Part shown: one piece after another, positions 34,908 through 46,392 of the stretch
Layout of the letters: each line of letters starts with the position of its first letter
Numbering within the stretch: the stretch's first letter is position 1
DNA from: Flavobacterium solisilvae
Lineage (GTDB): Bacteria > Bacteroidota > Bacteroidia > Flavobacteriales > Flavobacteriaceae
DNA length: 64,000 nucleotides
Reading direction: 5' to 3'
Assembly (NCBI RefSeq): GCF_012911605.1
Contig: NZ_JAAMPT010000203.1
Location: forward strand, 1 to 64,000
Notes under the pieces: model-generated
Seen by the model: only the letters and a program-made list of their open reading frames with translations
What the model was told of the DNA's origin: nothing
Database searches by the model: none
Made by a program: the position numbers and the translations under genes

Positions 34908-36128
34908 ATGTTAGAAAAAGAAGTTATCGTTTTTGAAAAAACTGTCCTTGTGGGTATTGTAACTCAAAACCAATCGGAAGAAAAATTGATTGAATACTTA
35001 GATGAATTAGAGTTTTTAACTTATACCGCTGGAGGTCAAGTTGTTAAAAGGTTTTTTCAAAAATTAGATCGTCCAAATCCAAAGACATTTCTTGGAACCG
35101 GGAAAATGGAAGAGATTCAAGCCTTTATCAAAAGTAATTCGGTTTCGACTATTATTTTTGACGATGAACTTTCACCATCACAACAAAAAAACATTTCTAA
35201 AATTTTAGATTGCAAAGTGTTAGACAGAACTAATCTTATCTTAGATATTTTCGCACAAAGAGCCGAAACATCTTATGCAAGAACTCAAGTGGAATTAGCA
35301 CAATGCCAATATCTTTTACCAAGATTATCGGGAATGTGGACTCACCTCGAAAGACAAAAAGGAGGAATTGGTCTTCGTGGTCCAGGAGAAACCGAAATCG
35401 AAACCGACAGAAGGATTGTTCGCGACCGAATTGCTTTGTTGAAAGAAAAAATCAGAACTATTGATAAGCAAATGGCCATTCAACGAAGTAATCGTGGCGC
35501 AATGGTTCGAGTAGCTTTGGTTGGTTATACTAACGTTGGAAAATCTACCATGATGAATTCCATCAGCAAAAGTGAAGTTTTTGTTGAAAATAAATTATTT
35601 GCTACATTAGACACAACGGTTAGAAAAGTGGTTATCAAAAATCTACCATTTTTATTATCTGACACAGTTGGATTCATTAGAAAACTGCCAACACAACTTA
35701 TCGAATCGTTCAAAAGCACTTTAGATGAAGTTCGCGAAGCTGATTTACTATTACATGTGGTAGATATTTCGCATCCCGATTTTGAAGATCATATCGATTC
35801 GGTAAATCAAATTTTACAAGATATTAAGAGTAATGACAAACCAACCATTATGGTTTTCAATAAAATTGACGCTTATAAGCATCTAGTTATCGAAGAAGAT
35901 GATTTAATGACCGAAAAAACAACTAAACATTATACACTTGAAGATTGGAAAGCCACTTGGATGAACAATGTTGGAAAAGACAATGCACTATTTATTTCGG
36001 CAGTAAACAAAGAAAACTTCGAAGAGTTTAGAGAAAAAGTATACAATGCTGTTCGAGAAATTCACATAACGAGATTTCCTTACAACAAGTTTTTATACCC
36101 AGATTATAATGATGTAATTGAAGATTAA
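34908..36128 (+). CDS. hflX: GTPase HflX (ribosome-splitting)
   Basis: 406 residues from MLEKEVIVFEKTVLVGIV. HflX binds and splits stalled 70S ribosomes under stress. The N-terminal nucleotide-binding domain ends in the family signature ETSYARTQVELAQCQYLLPRL...GGIGLRGPGETEIETDRR. The G domain follows with G1 GYTNVGKST, G3 DTVGFI and G4 NKID. It is intact. Its stop lies 3 bases from the stop of the convergent outer-membrane gene. Confidence 0.95.
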   Translation: MLEKEVIVFEKTVLVGIVTQNQSEEKLIEYLDELEFLTYTAGGQVVKRFFQKLDRPNPKTFLGTGKMEEIQAFIKSNSVSTIIFDDELSPSQQKNISKILDCKVLDRTNLILDIFAQRAETSYARTQVELAQCQYLLPRLSGMWTHLERQKGGIGLRGPGETEIETDRRIVRDRIALLKEKIRTIDKQMAIQRSNRGAMVRVALVGYTNVGKSTMMNSISKSEVFVENKLFATLDTTVRKVVIKNLPFLLSDTVGFIRKLPTQLIESFKSTLDEVREADLLLHVVDISHPDFEDHIDSVNQILQDIKSNDKPTIMVFNKIDAYKHLVIEEDDLMTEKTTKHYTLEDWKATWMNNVGKDNALFISAVNKENFEEFREKVYNAVREIHITRFPYNKFLYPDYNDVIED

Positions 36129-36131
36129 TTC

Positions 36132-36917
36132 CTATTGTAAATAATAGATATATCCAAAGTTAAACCAAACATTCCAGTCGTTTGCACGGTTTTCTAAATA
36201 TACTTTTGGATCAGGATTTAAACCATCAACCCAGTTTGAAAAATAGTATTGCACACGCAAATCAACCATCAAATCAGATAGTTCAGTAAGTTTGTATCTA
36301 GTACCAATACTTGAAACAATAGACCAAACGGTTCCACCTTGATTTGTAGTGGCATTATAGTATTTTATGGGAGTAGAAATTGGAGAATCTAATGGTCCAA
36401 GTGTAGAATAAGCCTCTGGATCATAAAAACTAAATTGTCCTCCAAGACTAATAAATGGTGCCCAAGAACCAATAGTTGCCGTAAAATCTCTAATACTCAA
36501 AGGAAAATACTCCAACTGCATACCTATATTAGTAACCGCAGTACTTCCTCGCATTCCTCTAAGTTGATTTGCAATCAAAGATGTTTTACTCTTATCAACC
36601 CATTTACCAAAATGTTGTAACTCGGTTTTATTGTACGAAAGCTCACTTCTCAATTTAAAGTGATCGTTAAAATAAGTTTCTGGCGTGTAACAATTACATT
36701 CTGCTTTATATGAAAAATTCAAATAGTGAATTAATCCAATTCCATATCCGGTATTCCCTGAATTTGTTTTAAAATCACCTCGAACACCATAGTCCGATTG
36801 GAAAGCAACTGGTCCAGCAATCACTCCAACTTCATGAGAAAAACCAAATTGTGCTATCATGTTACTAGGCAAAACTAACAAGCAAATTAGTCCTGTAAAA
36901 TATCTGAGCTTTTGCAT
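36132..36917 (-). CDS. Outer-membrane beta-barrel-like protein
   Basis: 261 residues from the ATG at 36917 (MQKLRYFTGLICLLVLPSNMIAQFGFSHEVGVIAG), a signal peptide followed by short alternating strands rich in Tyr, Gly and Phe and a terminal aromatic residue pattern (WNVWFNFGYIYYLQ), as in outer-membrane barrels. The frame's longest start (TTG, 36941) lies inside the -7 box and is rejected. The protein resembles a Flavobacterium family sometimes named THC0290_0291; that is recalled, not checked. Function unknown. It is divergent from gdhA. Confidence 0.7.
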   Translation of the reverse strand: MQKLRYFTGLICLLVLPSNMIAQFGFSHEVGVIAGPVAFQSDYGVRGDFKTNSGNTGYGIGLIHYLNFSYKAECNCYTPETYFNDHFKLRSELSYNKTELQHFGKWVDKSKTSLIANQLRGMRGSTAVTNIGMQLEYFPLSIRDFTATIGSWAPFISLGGQFSFYDPEAYSTLGPLDSPISTPIKYYNATTNQGGTVWSIVSSIGTRYKLTELSDLMVDLRVQYYFSNWVDGLNPDPKVYLENRANDWNVWFNFGYIYYLQ

Positions 36918-36933
36918 AACTTTTATTTCAATT

Positions 36934-36945
36934 CCTGACAAATAT
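36934..36945 (-). promoter_or_regulatory. Promoter of the outer-membrane protein, -7 box region
   Basis: On the minus strand TATATTTG is an exact -7 match, about 22 bases before the ATG at 36917; it overlaps the upstream TTG candidate start and so rules it out. Confidence 0.5.
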
Positions 36946-37069
36946 ATAAAAACATCATTCAGTTGAAAAAAAAATCAGCGATAAGTTGTGTTAAATTACG
37001 TTTAACTGCACTATTAGTCAACTCCATAAAATATATTTTAAAAAAACAATCCCATATTTTAATAAAATG

Positions 37070-37077
37070 TATATTTG
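37070..37077 (+). promoter_or_regulatory. gdhA promoter, -7 box
   Basis: TATATTTG is an exact -7 match, 49 bases before the gdhA ATG. Confidence 0.55.
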
Positions 37078-37105
37078 CGCATGTTTTACGAAAACGTTTT
37101 CATAA

Positions 37106-38470
<1,365 letters not shown>

Positions 38471-38494
38471 AAAAACATACCAACCAAAACTATT

Positions 38495-38529
38495 AAAATG
38501 CCTTCAAGTTATTTGGAGGCATTTTTTTT
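38495..38529 (+). terminator. gdhA terminator
   Basis: ATGCCTTCAA and TTTGGAGGCAT pair (with G-T) and are followed by a run of eight T. Confidence 0.75.
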
Positions 38530-38569
38530 ACTTTCAAAAATATTAAAAACCTATTTTTTACGTTTATAC

Positions 38570-38577
38570 TATATTTG
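38570..38577 (+). promoter_or_regulatory. porZ promoter, -7 box
   Basis: TATATTTG is an exact -7 match, 16 bases before the ATG at 38594. Confidence 0.55.
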
Positions 38578-38593
38578 TAACTAAAATTGCTTG

Positions 38594-40885
38594 ATGAAAA
38601 AAATTATATACATATTCGTTTTTCTGCTATCATCCATTGGGTTTTCTCAAGCCAACCTTCAGTGGAAAGGTTATTTCTCCTATAACGAGATTAAAGACAT
38701 TTCAGAATCTCCTTCAAAAATAACCGCTGCAGGAGAAAATGCTTTGTTTTCAAAAAACTTAGCCACAAATACTATCAAAACCACCAATACTGTTGACGGT
38801 TTATCGGGCGAAACCATTACCGCTATCTATTTTAGCCAAGATGCAAAAAAAACTATCATTGGTTATGAAAGCGGATTAATGATTGTAGTAAACGACATCG
38901 ATGGAAGTGTTACCAATGTAGTAGATATTGTCAATAAATCAATTCCAAATAATATTAAACGAATAAATCACTTCATGGAACATCAAGGAATCATTTATAT
39001 TTCTTGCGATTTCGGAATTGTACAATACAATATCAACACTTTAGAATTTGGCGACACTTATTTTATTGGTCCAAATGGTCAAGAAATAAGAATATATCAA
39101 ACCACCGTTCTAAACAACGAAATTTATGCTGTTTCTCAATTCTTTGGAATTAAAAAAGCGTCTCTAAGCAATCCTAATTTGATCGATTTTGCGCAATGGC
39201 AAACCTTTGACTCAGGATCATGGAATGGTATCGTAACAATAAATAACCAACTTATTTGTCAAAACCTAAATAACGGTTTGTACAGACATAATGGAACAAA
39301 TTTTCAACAAATTATAATTCTTCCGCAAGCTGGAATAGATTTAAGGGTTTTTAACGACAAAATAATTGTAACTTCTCAAAACCATGTTTATGTATTCAAT
39401 ACAAATTTTATTCAAGAAACACATATTCAAAGTAACCAAATAAACATAGAAAACTTATCGTTTACCTGTGCAACTTTTATCAATAACTACATATACATTG
39501 GAACAAACAACACTGGAATTATTAGCATAAATGCATCATCAACCAGCGATATGGAAGTGATAATGCCAAAAGGTCCAAAGCGAAATTACATTTTTGCCCT
39601 AAAAAGTAGTCCAACCAATCTTTGGATTTCTTATGGTGGTTATGATGTTGAATACAATCCCAATACTTTTTTTCAATTTAGCCCAACACGATTTGATATT
39701 AGCAAAATGACTTCTACCGAATGGAAACACATCCCATTTGCCGATTTACTAAATGCAAAATCAATGACCAAAATAACTATTGATCCAAACGATGAAAATA
39801 TAGTCTATTTTCATTCCTATTATGATGGTTTACTCAAAATTGAAAATGATGTTCCAACAACAATTTACAACGAAACTAACAGTACTTTAAATGCAATAGT
39901 TCCAAATTCTGGAGTCAACCTTCGTATTGGCGATTCTGATTTTGATAGAAGCAGAAATCTTTGGGTACTCAACAGTCGTGTTCCAAATGGTCTACATGTC
40001 TTAAAAAACAATGGTCAATGGCAACAATACAATATGAGTTCTATTCTAACAGCAATAGGTAATAATGACATCTCTGAAATAAAAGTAGATAGAAATGGGA
40101 CAAAATGGATGGCAACCAACAAAAATGGTGTTATTGCATTCAACGAAAACACCAACGTTTTCAAGAAAATAACCGAAGGTGTTGACACTGGAAATCTTCC
40201 TTCAACTGAAGTAAAAGCCTTAGCAATCGACAACCGAAACCAAGTTTGGATAGGAACAACAAAAGGTCTTAGAGTACTTTCTAGTACAAGTGCTTACAAT
40301 TCTGAAAACCAAATGAAAGCCAATGCTATAATTATCTTGGAAGAAGATTTAGCACAAGAACTACTTTATGAACAAGTAATTACCGATATTGTTGTTGATG
40401 GTTCCAACAGAAAATGGATTTCAACAGTAGATTCTGGTGTTTTTCTATTTTCTGCCAATGGTCAAGAAACCATTTATCATTTCACCAAAGACAATTCACC
40501 GCTGCCAAGCAACATGGTTGGTGATGTAGAAATTAATGAAACCACAGGCGAAATCTTTTTTGCAACAGATAAAGGAATGGTTTCGTTTCAAGGAACAGCA
40601 ACAAGACCAGCCGATGATTTAAGAAATGTATATGTATATCCAAATCCAGTTCGTCCAGGATTTATTGGAACTGTAAAAATTGCTGGATTACTATCAAAAG
40701 CCAATATAAAAATCACTGATATCGAAGGAAATCTAGTTTACGAAACCACTTCCGAAGGCGGAACAATCGAATGGGATACAACTGCTTTTGGAAAATACAA
40801 AGTCGCTTCGGGCGTTTATATGATTTTTATTTCAGCCGAAGACGGTTCAGAAACTACAGTTAAAAAAGTAATGATAATCAGGTAA
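38594..40885 (+). CDS. porZ: T9SS attachment-complex protein PorZ (beta-propeller, type A tail)
   Basis: 763 residues. Signal peptide MKKIIYIFVFLLSSIGFSQ, then ANLQWKGYFSYNEIKDISESPSKITAAGENALF, the PorZ-type propeller start. Two-component-regulator-like propeller blades recur (SEIKVDRNGTKWMATNKNGVIAFN, KALAIDNRNQVWIGTTKGLRVLSS, TDIVVDGSNRKWISTVDSGVFLF). The C-terminal domain (NVYVYPNPVRPGFIGTVKIAGL...VYMIFISAEDGSETTVKKVMIIR) is a T9SS type A-like tail. PorZ works with PorU, PorV and PorQ at the cell surface to cut sorting tails and attach cargo to A-LPS in characterised systems. A TTG one codon upstream is not needed. It lies alone with recO, the usual place in flavobacteria. Confidence 0.93.
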   Translation: MKKIIYIFVFLLSSIGFSQANLQWKGYFSYNEIKDISESPSKITAAGENALFSKNLATNTIKTTNTVDGLSGETITAIYFSQDAKKTIIGYESGLMIVVNDIDGSVTNVVDIVNKSIPNNIKRINHFMEHQGIIYISCDFGIVQYNINTLEFGDTYFIGPNGQEIRIYQTTVLNNEIYAVSQFFGIKKASLSNPNLIDFAQWQTFDSGSWNGIVTINNQLICQNLNNGLYRHNGTNFQQIIILPQAGIDLRVFNDKIIVTSQNHVYVFNTNFIQETHIQSNQINIENLSFTCATFINNYIYIGTNNTGIISINASSTSDMEVIMPKGPKRNYIFALKSSPTNLWISYGGYDVEYNPNTFFQFSPTRFDISKMTSTEWKHIPFADLLNAKSMTKITIDPNDENIVYFHSYYDGLLKIENDVPTTIYNETNSTLNAIVPNSGVNLRIGDSDFDRSRNLWVLNSRVPNGLHVLKNNGQWQQYNMSSILTAIGNNDISEIKVDRNGTKWMATNKNGVIAFNENTNVFKKITEGVDTGNLPSTEVKALAIDNRNQVWIGTTKGLRVLSSTSAYNSENQMKANAIIILEEDLAQELLYEQVITDIVVDGSNRKWISTVDSGVFLFSANGQETIYHFTKDNSPLPSNMVGDVEINETTGEIFFATDKGMVSFQGTATRPADDLRNVYVYPNPVRPGFIGTVKIAGLLSKANIKITDIEGNLVYETTSEGGTIEWDTTAFGKYKVASGVYMIFISAEDGSETTVKKVMIIR

Positions 40886-40948
40886 ATTACGAATTATTAA
40901 TTACGAATTCCAACTCGTAATTCGTAATTCAAAATTCGTAATTCAAAT
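40886..40948. repeat. AT-rich palindromic repeat between porZ and recO
   Basis: Overlapping units of AATTACGAATT and AATTCGTAATTC (for example TTACGAATTCC...CTCGTAATTCGTAATTC) fill the whole gap and can fold into a hairpin. Confidence 0.65.
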
Positions 40949-41662
40949 ATGTTAGTCAAAACCAAAGCCATCGTCATTTCATCGCTTCGTTATCAAGAAA
41001 AAAGCTTGATAGTAAAATGTTTTACACAAAGCGACGGCTTGAAAAGTTATTTCGTTCAAAGTGCTTTTTCTTCCAAAAAATCTTCACAAAAAATCGCCTA
41101 TTTTCAGCCGTTGACTATCCTTGAAATCGAAGCCAATCACAAGAATAAAGGAACGCTAGAACATATCAAAGAAATAAAACTCGCCTCAGCCTATCACTCC
41201 ATCAATACCGATGTTATAAAAAGTACTATTGCCATTTTTACTTCCGAAATCTTGCATCACAGCATACACGAAGAAGAAAAAAATGAAGACCTTTTTATTT
41301 TTCTAGAAACGGCTTTGCTTTGGCTAGATACTCATGAAGAAACCGCTAATTTTCATTTGATTTTACTAATCGAAATTACCAAATTCCTCGGCTTTTATCC
41401 TGATGTTTCAGATATTGAACACCAATTCTTTGATACAAAAGAAGGTTGCTTCACTCCTTTTCTTGGTATTAATTGCCTAACAGAGCACGAAACTTTTTTG
41501 TTCAAAAAACTCATCGGATTAAAATTTGACGGAAACCAGAAAGTTTTCAATGCTAACGAACGTCAATTATTACTCAAAATCCTGCTGGATTATTATTCTT
41601 CTCACCTCGACGGGTTCAAAAAACCGAAATCTTTAGATGTTTTGAAAGAAGTTTTTAGCTAG
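40949..41662 (+). CDS. recO: DNA repair protein RecO
   Basis: 237 residues. It loads RecA with RecR in the RecF pathway. The N-terminal OB fold reads MLVKTKAIVISSLRYQEKSLIVKCFTQSDGLKSYFVQSAFSSKK, and the helical C-terminal part has HLILLIEITKFLGFYPD, a RecO hallmark. The zinc-type cysteines of other RecO proteins are not evident, which is common in this phylum. It overlaps the last 8 bases of the convergent acyltransferase. Confidence 0.9.
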   Translation: MLVKTKAIVISSLRYQEKSLIVKCFTQSDGLKSYFVQSAFSSKKSSQKIAYFQPLTILEIEANHKNKGTLEHIKEIKLASAYHSINTDVIKSTIAIFTSEILHHSIHEEEKNEDLFIFLETALLWLDTHEETANFHLILLIEITKFLGFYPDVSDIEHQFFDTKEGCFTPFLGINCLTEHETFLFKKLIGLKFDGNQKVFNANERQLLLKILLDYYSSHLDGFKKPKSLDVLKEVFS

Positions 41663-42734
41663 AAATGAGTTTTTTACGATATAAATTCATAAAAAACTTT
41701 TCAAAATATTGATAAGAAAAATGCGAAATAATGATAGTCAGTACAATTACAAAAACATTATAAAAACCAACTATTATAAAATAGTCAATTCTAAAGCCAG
41801 CAAAAATCTTTATATAAACTAACCCTAAAAACTGAATTACTATTGAATGATACACATAAATTCCATACGATATTTTACCCAAATAAGTAATTAATCTATT
41901 ATTCAAAAAAAGATACTTTTTCACGCTCAAAAATCCAATTACCATTGAAAAGAGCAACATACTTATAAAATTATAATTTGCATTTGATAACAAATCATTA
42001 AAAAAATTTGTTGTAAAATACACCCCAAACATCAAAAACAAAACTGAAGCAACAATCTTATTATTAAATAAATAACTACACTTCAGAACTAATATTGATA
42101 CTATTCCGCTTGCTGTAAAATAAAAAAACAACATATTAAATCTTGCAAAAAAATTACCTTCTACACCGTAATAGAACGCAAAAAATCCAATGGTAAAAAA
42201 CAGCAAAAAATAAAGATGTCTTCTTAAAGGAAACAACAATAAAAAAGGAGCAATAAACAAATAAAACTGTTCTTCTACACCAATAGACCACAATACCTCA
42301 ATAATTCCTCCTGGACTATAAAGACTTGCAAAAACATTTGGCATAAAAAACACCGAAAGAAGCAATCCTTCATATAAATTATAATCATCATTAAAACTAC
42401 CTGAAAAACCAAAATTTGACAAAATATATTTATAATAAATCAATCCAAAAAAAAGAATAAGAAAGTACAATGGAAAAATTCGCAAAATCCTTCGGGTGTA
42501 AAAATTCTTTAATGAAATGGTATTTTGCAATTCTTTTTCAACATAAAGCTGTCTGATAATCAAGAAACCACTTAACGAAAAAAAAACACAAACAGCTTCG
42601 TATCCTTTATTAAAAACAGGAAGTGAATTATAAAAAGGTATTTCATGCTTACTGCAAAATTCGGAAACATGAAAAATAACTACCAAAAATGCCAAAAAAA
42701 ATCTAAGTCCAGTTATATTTGGTATTCTCTCCAT
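41655..42734 (-). CDS. Acyltransferase family 3 membrane protein (OafA/YrhL type)
   Basis: 359 residues with about ten membrane helices. The family start is MERIPNITGLRFFLAFLVVIFHVSEF, with the conserved R and the His in FHV; VCVFFSLSGFLIIRQL, FYTRRILRIFPLYFLILFF and WSIGVEEQFYLFIAP (the conserved xExE-like EEQFY motif) are all present. Such enzymes O-acetylate or otherwise acylate surface polysaccharides or lipids; the substrate here is not predictable. It stands alone, with an exact -7 box close to its start. Confidence 0.9.
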   Translation of the reverse strand: MERIPNITGLRFFLAFLVVIFHVSEFCSKHEIPFYNSLPVFNKGYEAVCVFFSLSGFLIIRQLYVEKELQNTISLKNFYTRRILRIFPLYFLILFFGLIYYKYILSNFGFSGSFNDDYNLYEGLLLSVFFMPNVFASLYSPGGIIEVLWSIGVEEQFYLFIAPFLLLFPLRRHLYFLLFFTIGFFAFYYGVEGNFFARFNMLFFYFTASGIVSILVLKCSYLFNNKIVASVLFLMFGVYFTTNFFNDLLSNANYNFISMLLFSMVIGFLSVKKYLFLNNRLITYLGKISYGIYVYHSIVIQFLGLVYIKIFAGFRIDYFIIVGFYNVFVIVLTIIISHFSYQYFEKFFMNLYRKKLISS

Positions 42735-42745
42735 TTCAAAAAAAT

Positions 42746-42753
42746 CAAAACTA
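42746..42753 (-). promoter_or_regulatory. Acyltransferase promoter, -7 box
   Basis: On the minus strand TAGTTTTG is an exact -7 match, 11 bases before the start, giving a very short leader. Confidence 0.45.
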
Positions 42754-42903
42754 AAGTTAAAAGTCTAACACAAAAATGTATTTTTTAATCTAAAAATCCT
42801 AATTGATTTACCATTCTTAAATTAATAATTATTAAAATATTTTGAAACAAGTTTTTGTGTAAAAATCAAAAAATCATCTTCCTTTCTTAATTTTAAACAA
42901 AAG

Positions 42904-42940
42904 TCTATTCTCTTTTATCTATTTTCTATTCTCTTTTATC
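42904..42940 (+). repeat. Pyrimidine-rich tandem repeat before ileS
   Basis: CTATTCTCTTTTATC occurs twice (42905-42919 and 42926-42940). Similar tracts precede bioA (4058-4082), uvrC (48099-48130) and the patatin gene (50044-50090). Confidence 0.6.
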
Positions 42941-42983
42941 AAAATTGATTACTTTCGCAAACTGATTAAAGAAAACGATAAAA

Positions 42984-45900
42984 ATGAGTACTAAATTTAC
43001 TGAATACAAAGGACTTGACCTGCCAACTGTTGCATCGGAAGTTCTTGATTTCTGGAAAAAAAACAACGTCTTTGAACAATCTGTAACTTCACGTGAAGGT
43101 GCAACTCCTTATGTGTTTTTTGAAGGTCCGCCGTCTGCAAACGGTTTACCAGGAATTCACCACGTAATGGCGCGTGCGATTAAAGATATTTTTTGTCGTT
43201 ATAAAACTCAAAAAGGTTTCCAAGTTAAGCGCAAAGCAGGTTGGGATACACACGGTTTACCAGTAGAATTGGGAACTGAAGCTGCATTAGGAATTACCAA
43301 AGAAGACATCGGGAAAACTATTTCTATCGAAGAATACAACGAAGCGTGTAAAAAAACCGTTATGCGTTATACTGACGTTTGGAACGATTTGACCGAAAAA
43401 ATGGGTTATTGGGTTGATATGGAAAATCCATATGTAACCTACAAATCTAAATACATGGAATCGGTTTGGTGGCTTTTAAAACAAATTTACAACAAAGATT
43501 TACTATATAAAGGTTATACAATCCAACCGTATTCGCCAAAAGCTGGAACCGGATTATCGTCTCACGAAGTAAACCAACCAGGAAGTTACCGCGATGTAAC
43601 CGATACGACTGTTGTAGCGCAATTCAAAACTAAAAACGAAACCTTACCAAGCTTTTTACAAGGTTTTGGCGATATTCATATTTTGGCTTGGACAACAACA
43701 CCTTGGACGTTACCATCAAATACAGCTTTAACCGTTGGACCAAAAATCGATTATGTTTTAATTGAAACCTTCAATCAATATACTTTCCTTCCAGTAAAAG
43801 TGATTTTGGCTAAAAATTTAGTCGGAAAACAATTTGGAAAAGGATTTTTTGCCAGCGAAGAAACATCCGATTTTGAAAATTTCAAAGCTGGAGATAAAAA
43901 TATTCCTTTCAAAGTTTTGACTGAATGTAAAGGTTTAGATTTAGTCGGAATTCGTTACGAACAACTAATGCCATTGGTTTTACCATATCAAAATCCTGAA
44001 AATGCGTTTAGAGTAATTTCTGGTGATTTTGTTACAACAGAAGATGGAACTGGAATTGTTCACACAGCGCCAACTTTTGGTGCCGATGATGCTAAAGTTG
44101 CGAAAGAAGCAACGCCAGAAGTTCCACCAATGTTGGTTCTTGACGAAAATGGAAATCCTGTTCCGTTGGTAGATTTGCAAGGTAAATTTATTCAAGGTTT
44201 GGGCGATTTGTCAGGCAAGTATGTTAAAAACGAATATTACGATGCTGGAACTGCGCCAGAACGTTCTGCCGATGTAGAAATTGCCATCCAATTAAAAGTA
44301 GAAAATAAAGCTTTTAAAGTAGAAAAATACGTTCACAGTTATCCGCACAGTTGGAGAACCGATGAACCACTTTTATATTATCCGTTAGATTCTTGGTTCA
44401 TCAAAGTAACCGAAATCAAGGATAGAATGTTTGACCTTAACGAAACCATCAACTGGAAACCAAAAGCAACGGGTGAAGGTCGTTTTGGAAATTGGTTAAA
44501 AAATGCCAATGATTGGAACTTATCCCGTTCAAGATATTGGGGAATTCCATTGCCAATTTGGAGAACCGAAGACAAAACCGAAGAAATATGCATTGGTTCG
44601 GTTGAAGAATTATATTCAGAAATTGAAAAAGCTATCGCAGCTGGTTTCCAAAATGAAAATCCGTTCAAAGGTTTTGAGGTTGGAAATATGAGTGAAACCA
44701 ACTATGATTTGGTTGATTTACATAAAAATGTAGTCGATGCTATCACGTTAGTTTCTGCTTCTGGAAAACCAATGAAGCGCGAAAGTGATTTGATTGATGT
44801 TTGGTTCGATTCGGGTGCAATGCCTTATGCACAATGGCATTATCCATTTGAAAATAAAGAAAAAATTGACGAAAACAAAGATTTTCCAGCCGATTTTATT
44901 GCCGAAGGTGTTGACCAAACTCGTGGTTGGTTTTACACTTTACACGCCATCGGAACATTGGTTTTTGACAAAGTTGCTTATAAAAATGTAGTTTCAAACG
45001 GTTTAGTTTTAGACAAAAACGGACAAAAAATGTCAAAACGTCTAGGAAATGCAACCGATCCATTTAAAACTATTGAAGAATATGGACCAGACGCAACACG
45101 TTGGTACATGATCTCGAATGCCAATCCGTGGGATAATTTAAAGTTTGATATTGAAGGCGTTGCAGAAGTTCGCAGAAAATTCTTCGGAACGTTATACAAT
45201 ACCTATTCGTTCTTTAGTTTATACGCCAATATTGATAATTTCAACTATTCAGAAGCAGAAATTCCGTTAAACGAACGACCAGAAATTGACCGTTGGATTT
45301 TATCAGAACTACATACTTTGATAAAAACAGTTGATGAAGCTTATGCTGATTATGAACCAACAAAAGCTGCCAGAGCAATTTCCGATTTCGTTCAGGAGAA
45401 TTTAAGTAACTGGTACGTTCGTTTGTGCAGAAGAAGATTTTGGAAAGGCGAATATGGAACCGATAAAATTGCGGCATATCAAACACTTTATACTTGTTTG
45501 TTGACTGTTGCAAAATTGTCTGCACCAATTGCACCATTCTTCATGGACAAACTTTACAGAGATTTAACCCAAGCAACACATTCAGAGGAATTTGAAAGTG
45601 TACATTTGGCAAAATTTCCAGAAATAGTTGAAAACTTTGTTGATAAATCACTTGAGAGCAAAATGATGAAAGCCCAAACGGTTTCATCACTCGTTTTATC
45701 GCTTCGTAAAAAGGAAATGATAAAAGTACGTCAACCTCTGCAAAAGGTTATGATTCCTATACTTGACGAAAATCAGCGTACAGAAATTGAGGCAGTTTCC
45801 GACCTAATAAAAGCCGAAGTAAACGTGAAAGAAGTACAACTTTTAGACGATGCATCAGGTGTTTTAGTGAAGCAAATTAAACCAAATTTCAAGACTCTTG

Positions 45901-46385
45901 GACCACGTTTTGGAAAGGATATGGGATTGATTTCCAAAGAAATACAAAATTTTTCAGCAGAACAAATTGCCGAATTAGAAGCCAAAGGTTTACTATCGCT
46001 TGTTATTTCAGGAAAAAGCATAATTTTAACAACCGAAGACGTTGAAATAACATCCCAAGATATTCCGGGTTGGTTAGTTGCCAATGCTAATGGTATAACG
46101 GTAGCTTTAGACATAACCATCACCGAAGAATTAAAACAAGAAGGAATTGCAAGAGAATTGGTAAACAGAATTCAAAACATCAGAAAAGATTCAGGATTTG
46201 AAGTTACCGATAAAATTAAAGTTCAACTGCTTCGCAACGAAGAATTAGAACTTGCAGTTAAGAATAATGAAAACTATATCATGTCTGAAACATTAACTCA
46301 GGAATTGATTTTTGAGGAAAAAATAGAAAATGGCATAGAAATTGAATTTGACGATATAAAAACAAGGATATTAATCTCAAAATAG
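42984..46385 (+). CDS. ileS: Isoleucine-tRNA ligase
   Basis: 1133 residues, the length of the long eukaryote-like IleRS common in Bacteroidota. Class I signatures are GIHH at 57-60 (the HIGH equivalent, in SANGLPGIHHVMAR) and KMSKR at 682-686. The editing domain (TTTPWTLPSNTAL), RKAGWDTHGLPVE and the anticodon-binding domain (RWILSELHTLIKTVDEAY) are in place. The DksA-like gene follows after 7 bases, and the two are probably co-transcribed. Confidence 0.97.
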   Translation: MSTKFTEYKGLDLPTVASEVLDFWKKNNVFEQSVTSREGATPYVFFEGPPSANGLPGIHHVMARAIKDIFCRYKTQKGFQVKRKAGWDTHGLPVELGTEAALGITKEDIGKTISIEEYNEACKKTVMRYTDVWNDLTEKMGYWVDMENPYVTYKSKYMESVWWLLKQIYNKDLLYKGYTIQPYSPKAGTGLSSHEVNQPGSYRDVTDTTVVAQFKTKNETLPSFLQGFGDIHILAWTTTPWTLPSNTALTVGPKIDYVLIETFNQYTFLPVKVILAKNLVGKQFGKGFFASEETSDFENFKAGDKNIPFKVLTECKGLDLVGIRYEQLMPLVLPYQNPENAFRVISGDFVTTEDGTGIVHTAPTFGADDAKVAKEATPEVPPMLVLDENGNPVPLVDLQGKFIQGLGDLSGKYVKNEYYDAGTAPERSADVEIAIQLKVENKAFKVEKYVHSYPHSWRTDEPLLYYPLDSWFIKVTEIKDRMFDLNETINWKPKATGEGRFGNWLKNANDWNLSRSRYWGIPLPIWRTEDKTEEICIGSVEELYSEIEKAIAAGFQNENPFKGFEVGNMSETNYDLVDLHKNVVDAITLVSASGKPMKRESDLIDVWFDSGAMPYAQWHYPFENKEKIDENKDFPADFIAEGVDQTRGWFYTLHAIGTLVFDKVAYKNVVSNGLVLDKNGQKMSKRLGNATDPFKTIEEYGPDATRWYMISNANPWDNLKFDIEGVAEVRRKFFGTLYNTYSFFSLYANIDNFNYSEAEIPLNERPEIDRWILSELHTLIKTVDEAYADYEPTKAARAISDFVQENLSNWYVRLCRRRFWKGEYGTDKIAAYQTLYTCLLTVAKLSAPIAPFFMDKLYRDLTQATHSEEFESVHLAKFPEIVENFVDKSLESKMMKAQTVSSLVLSLRKKEMIKVRQPLQKVMIPILDENQRTEIEAVSDLIKAEVNVKEVQLLDDASGVLVKQIKPNFKTLGPRFGKDMGLISKEIQNFSAEQIAELEAKGLLSLVISGKSIILTTEDVEITSQDIPGWLVANANGITVALDITITEELKQEGIARELVNRIQNIRKDSGFEVTDKIKVQLLRNEELELAVKNNENYIMSETLTQELIFEEKIENGIEIEFDDIKTRILISK

Positions 46386-46392
46386 AAAAACG

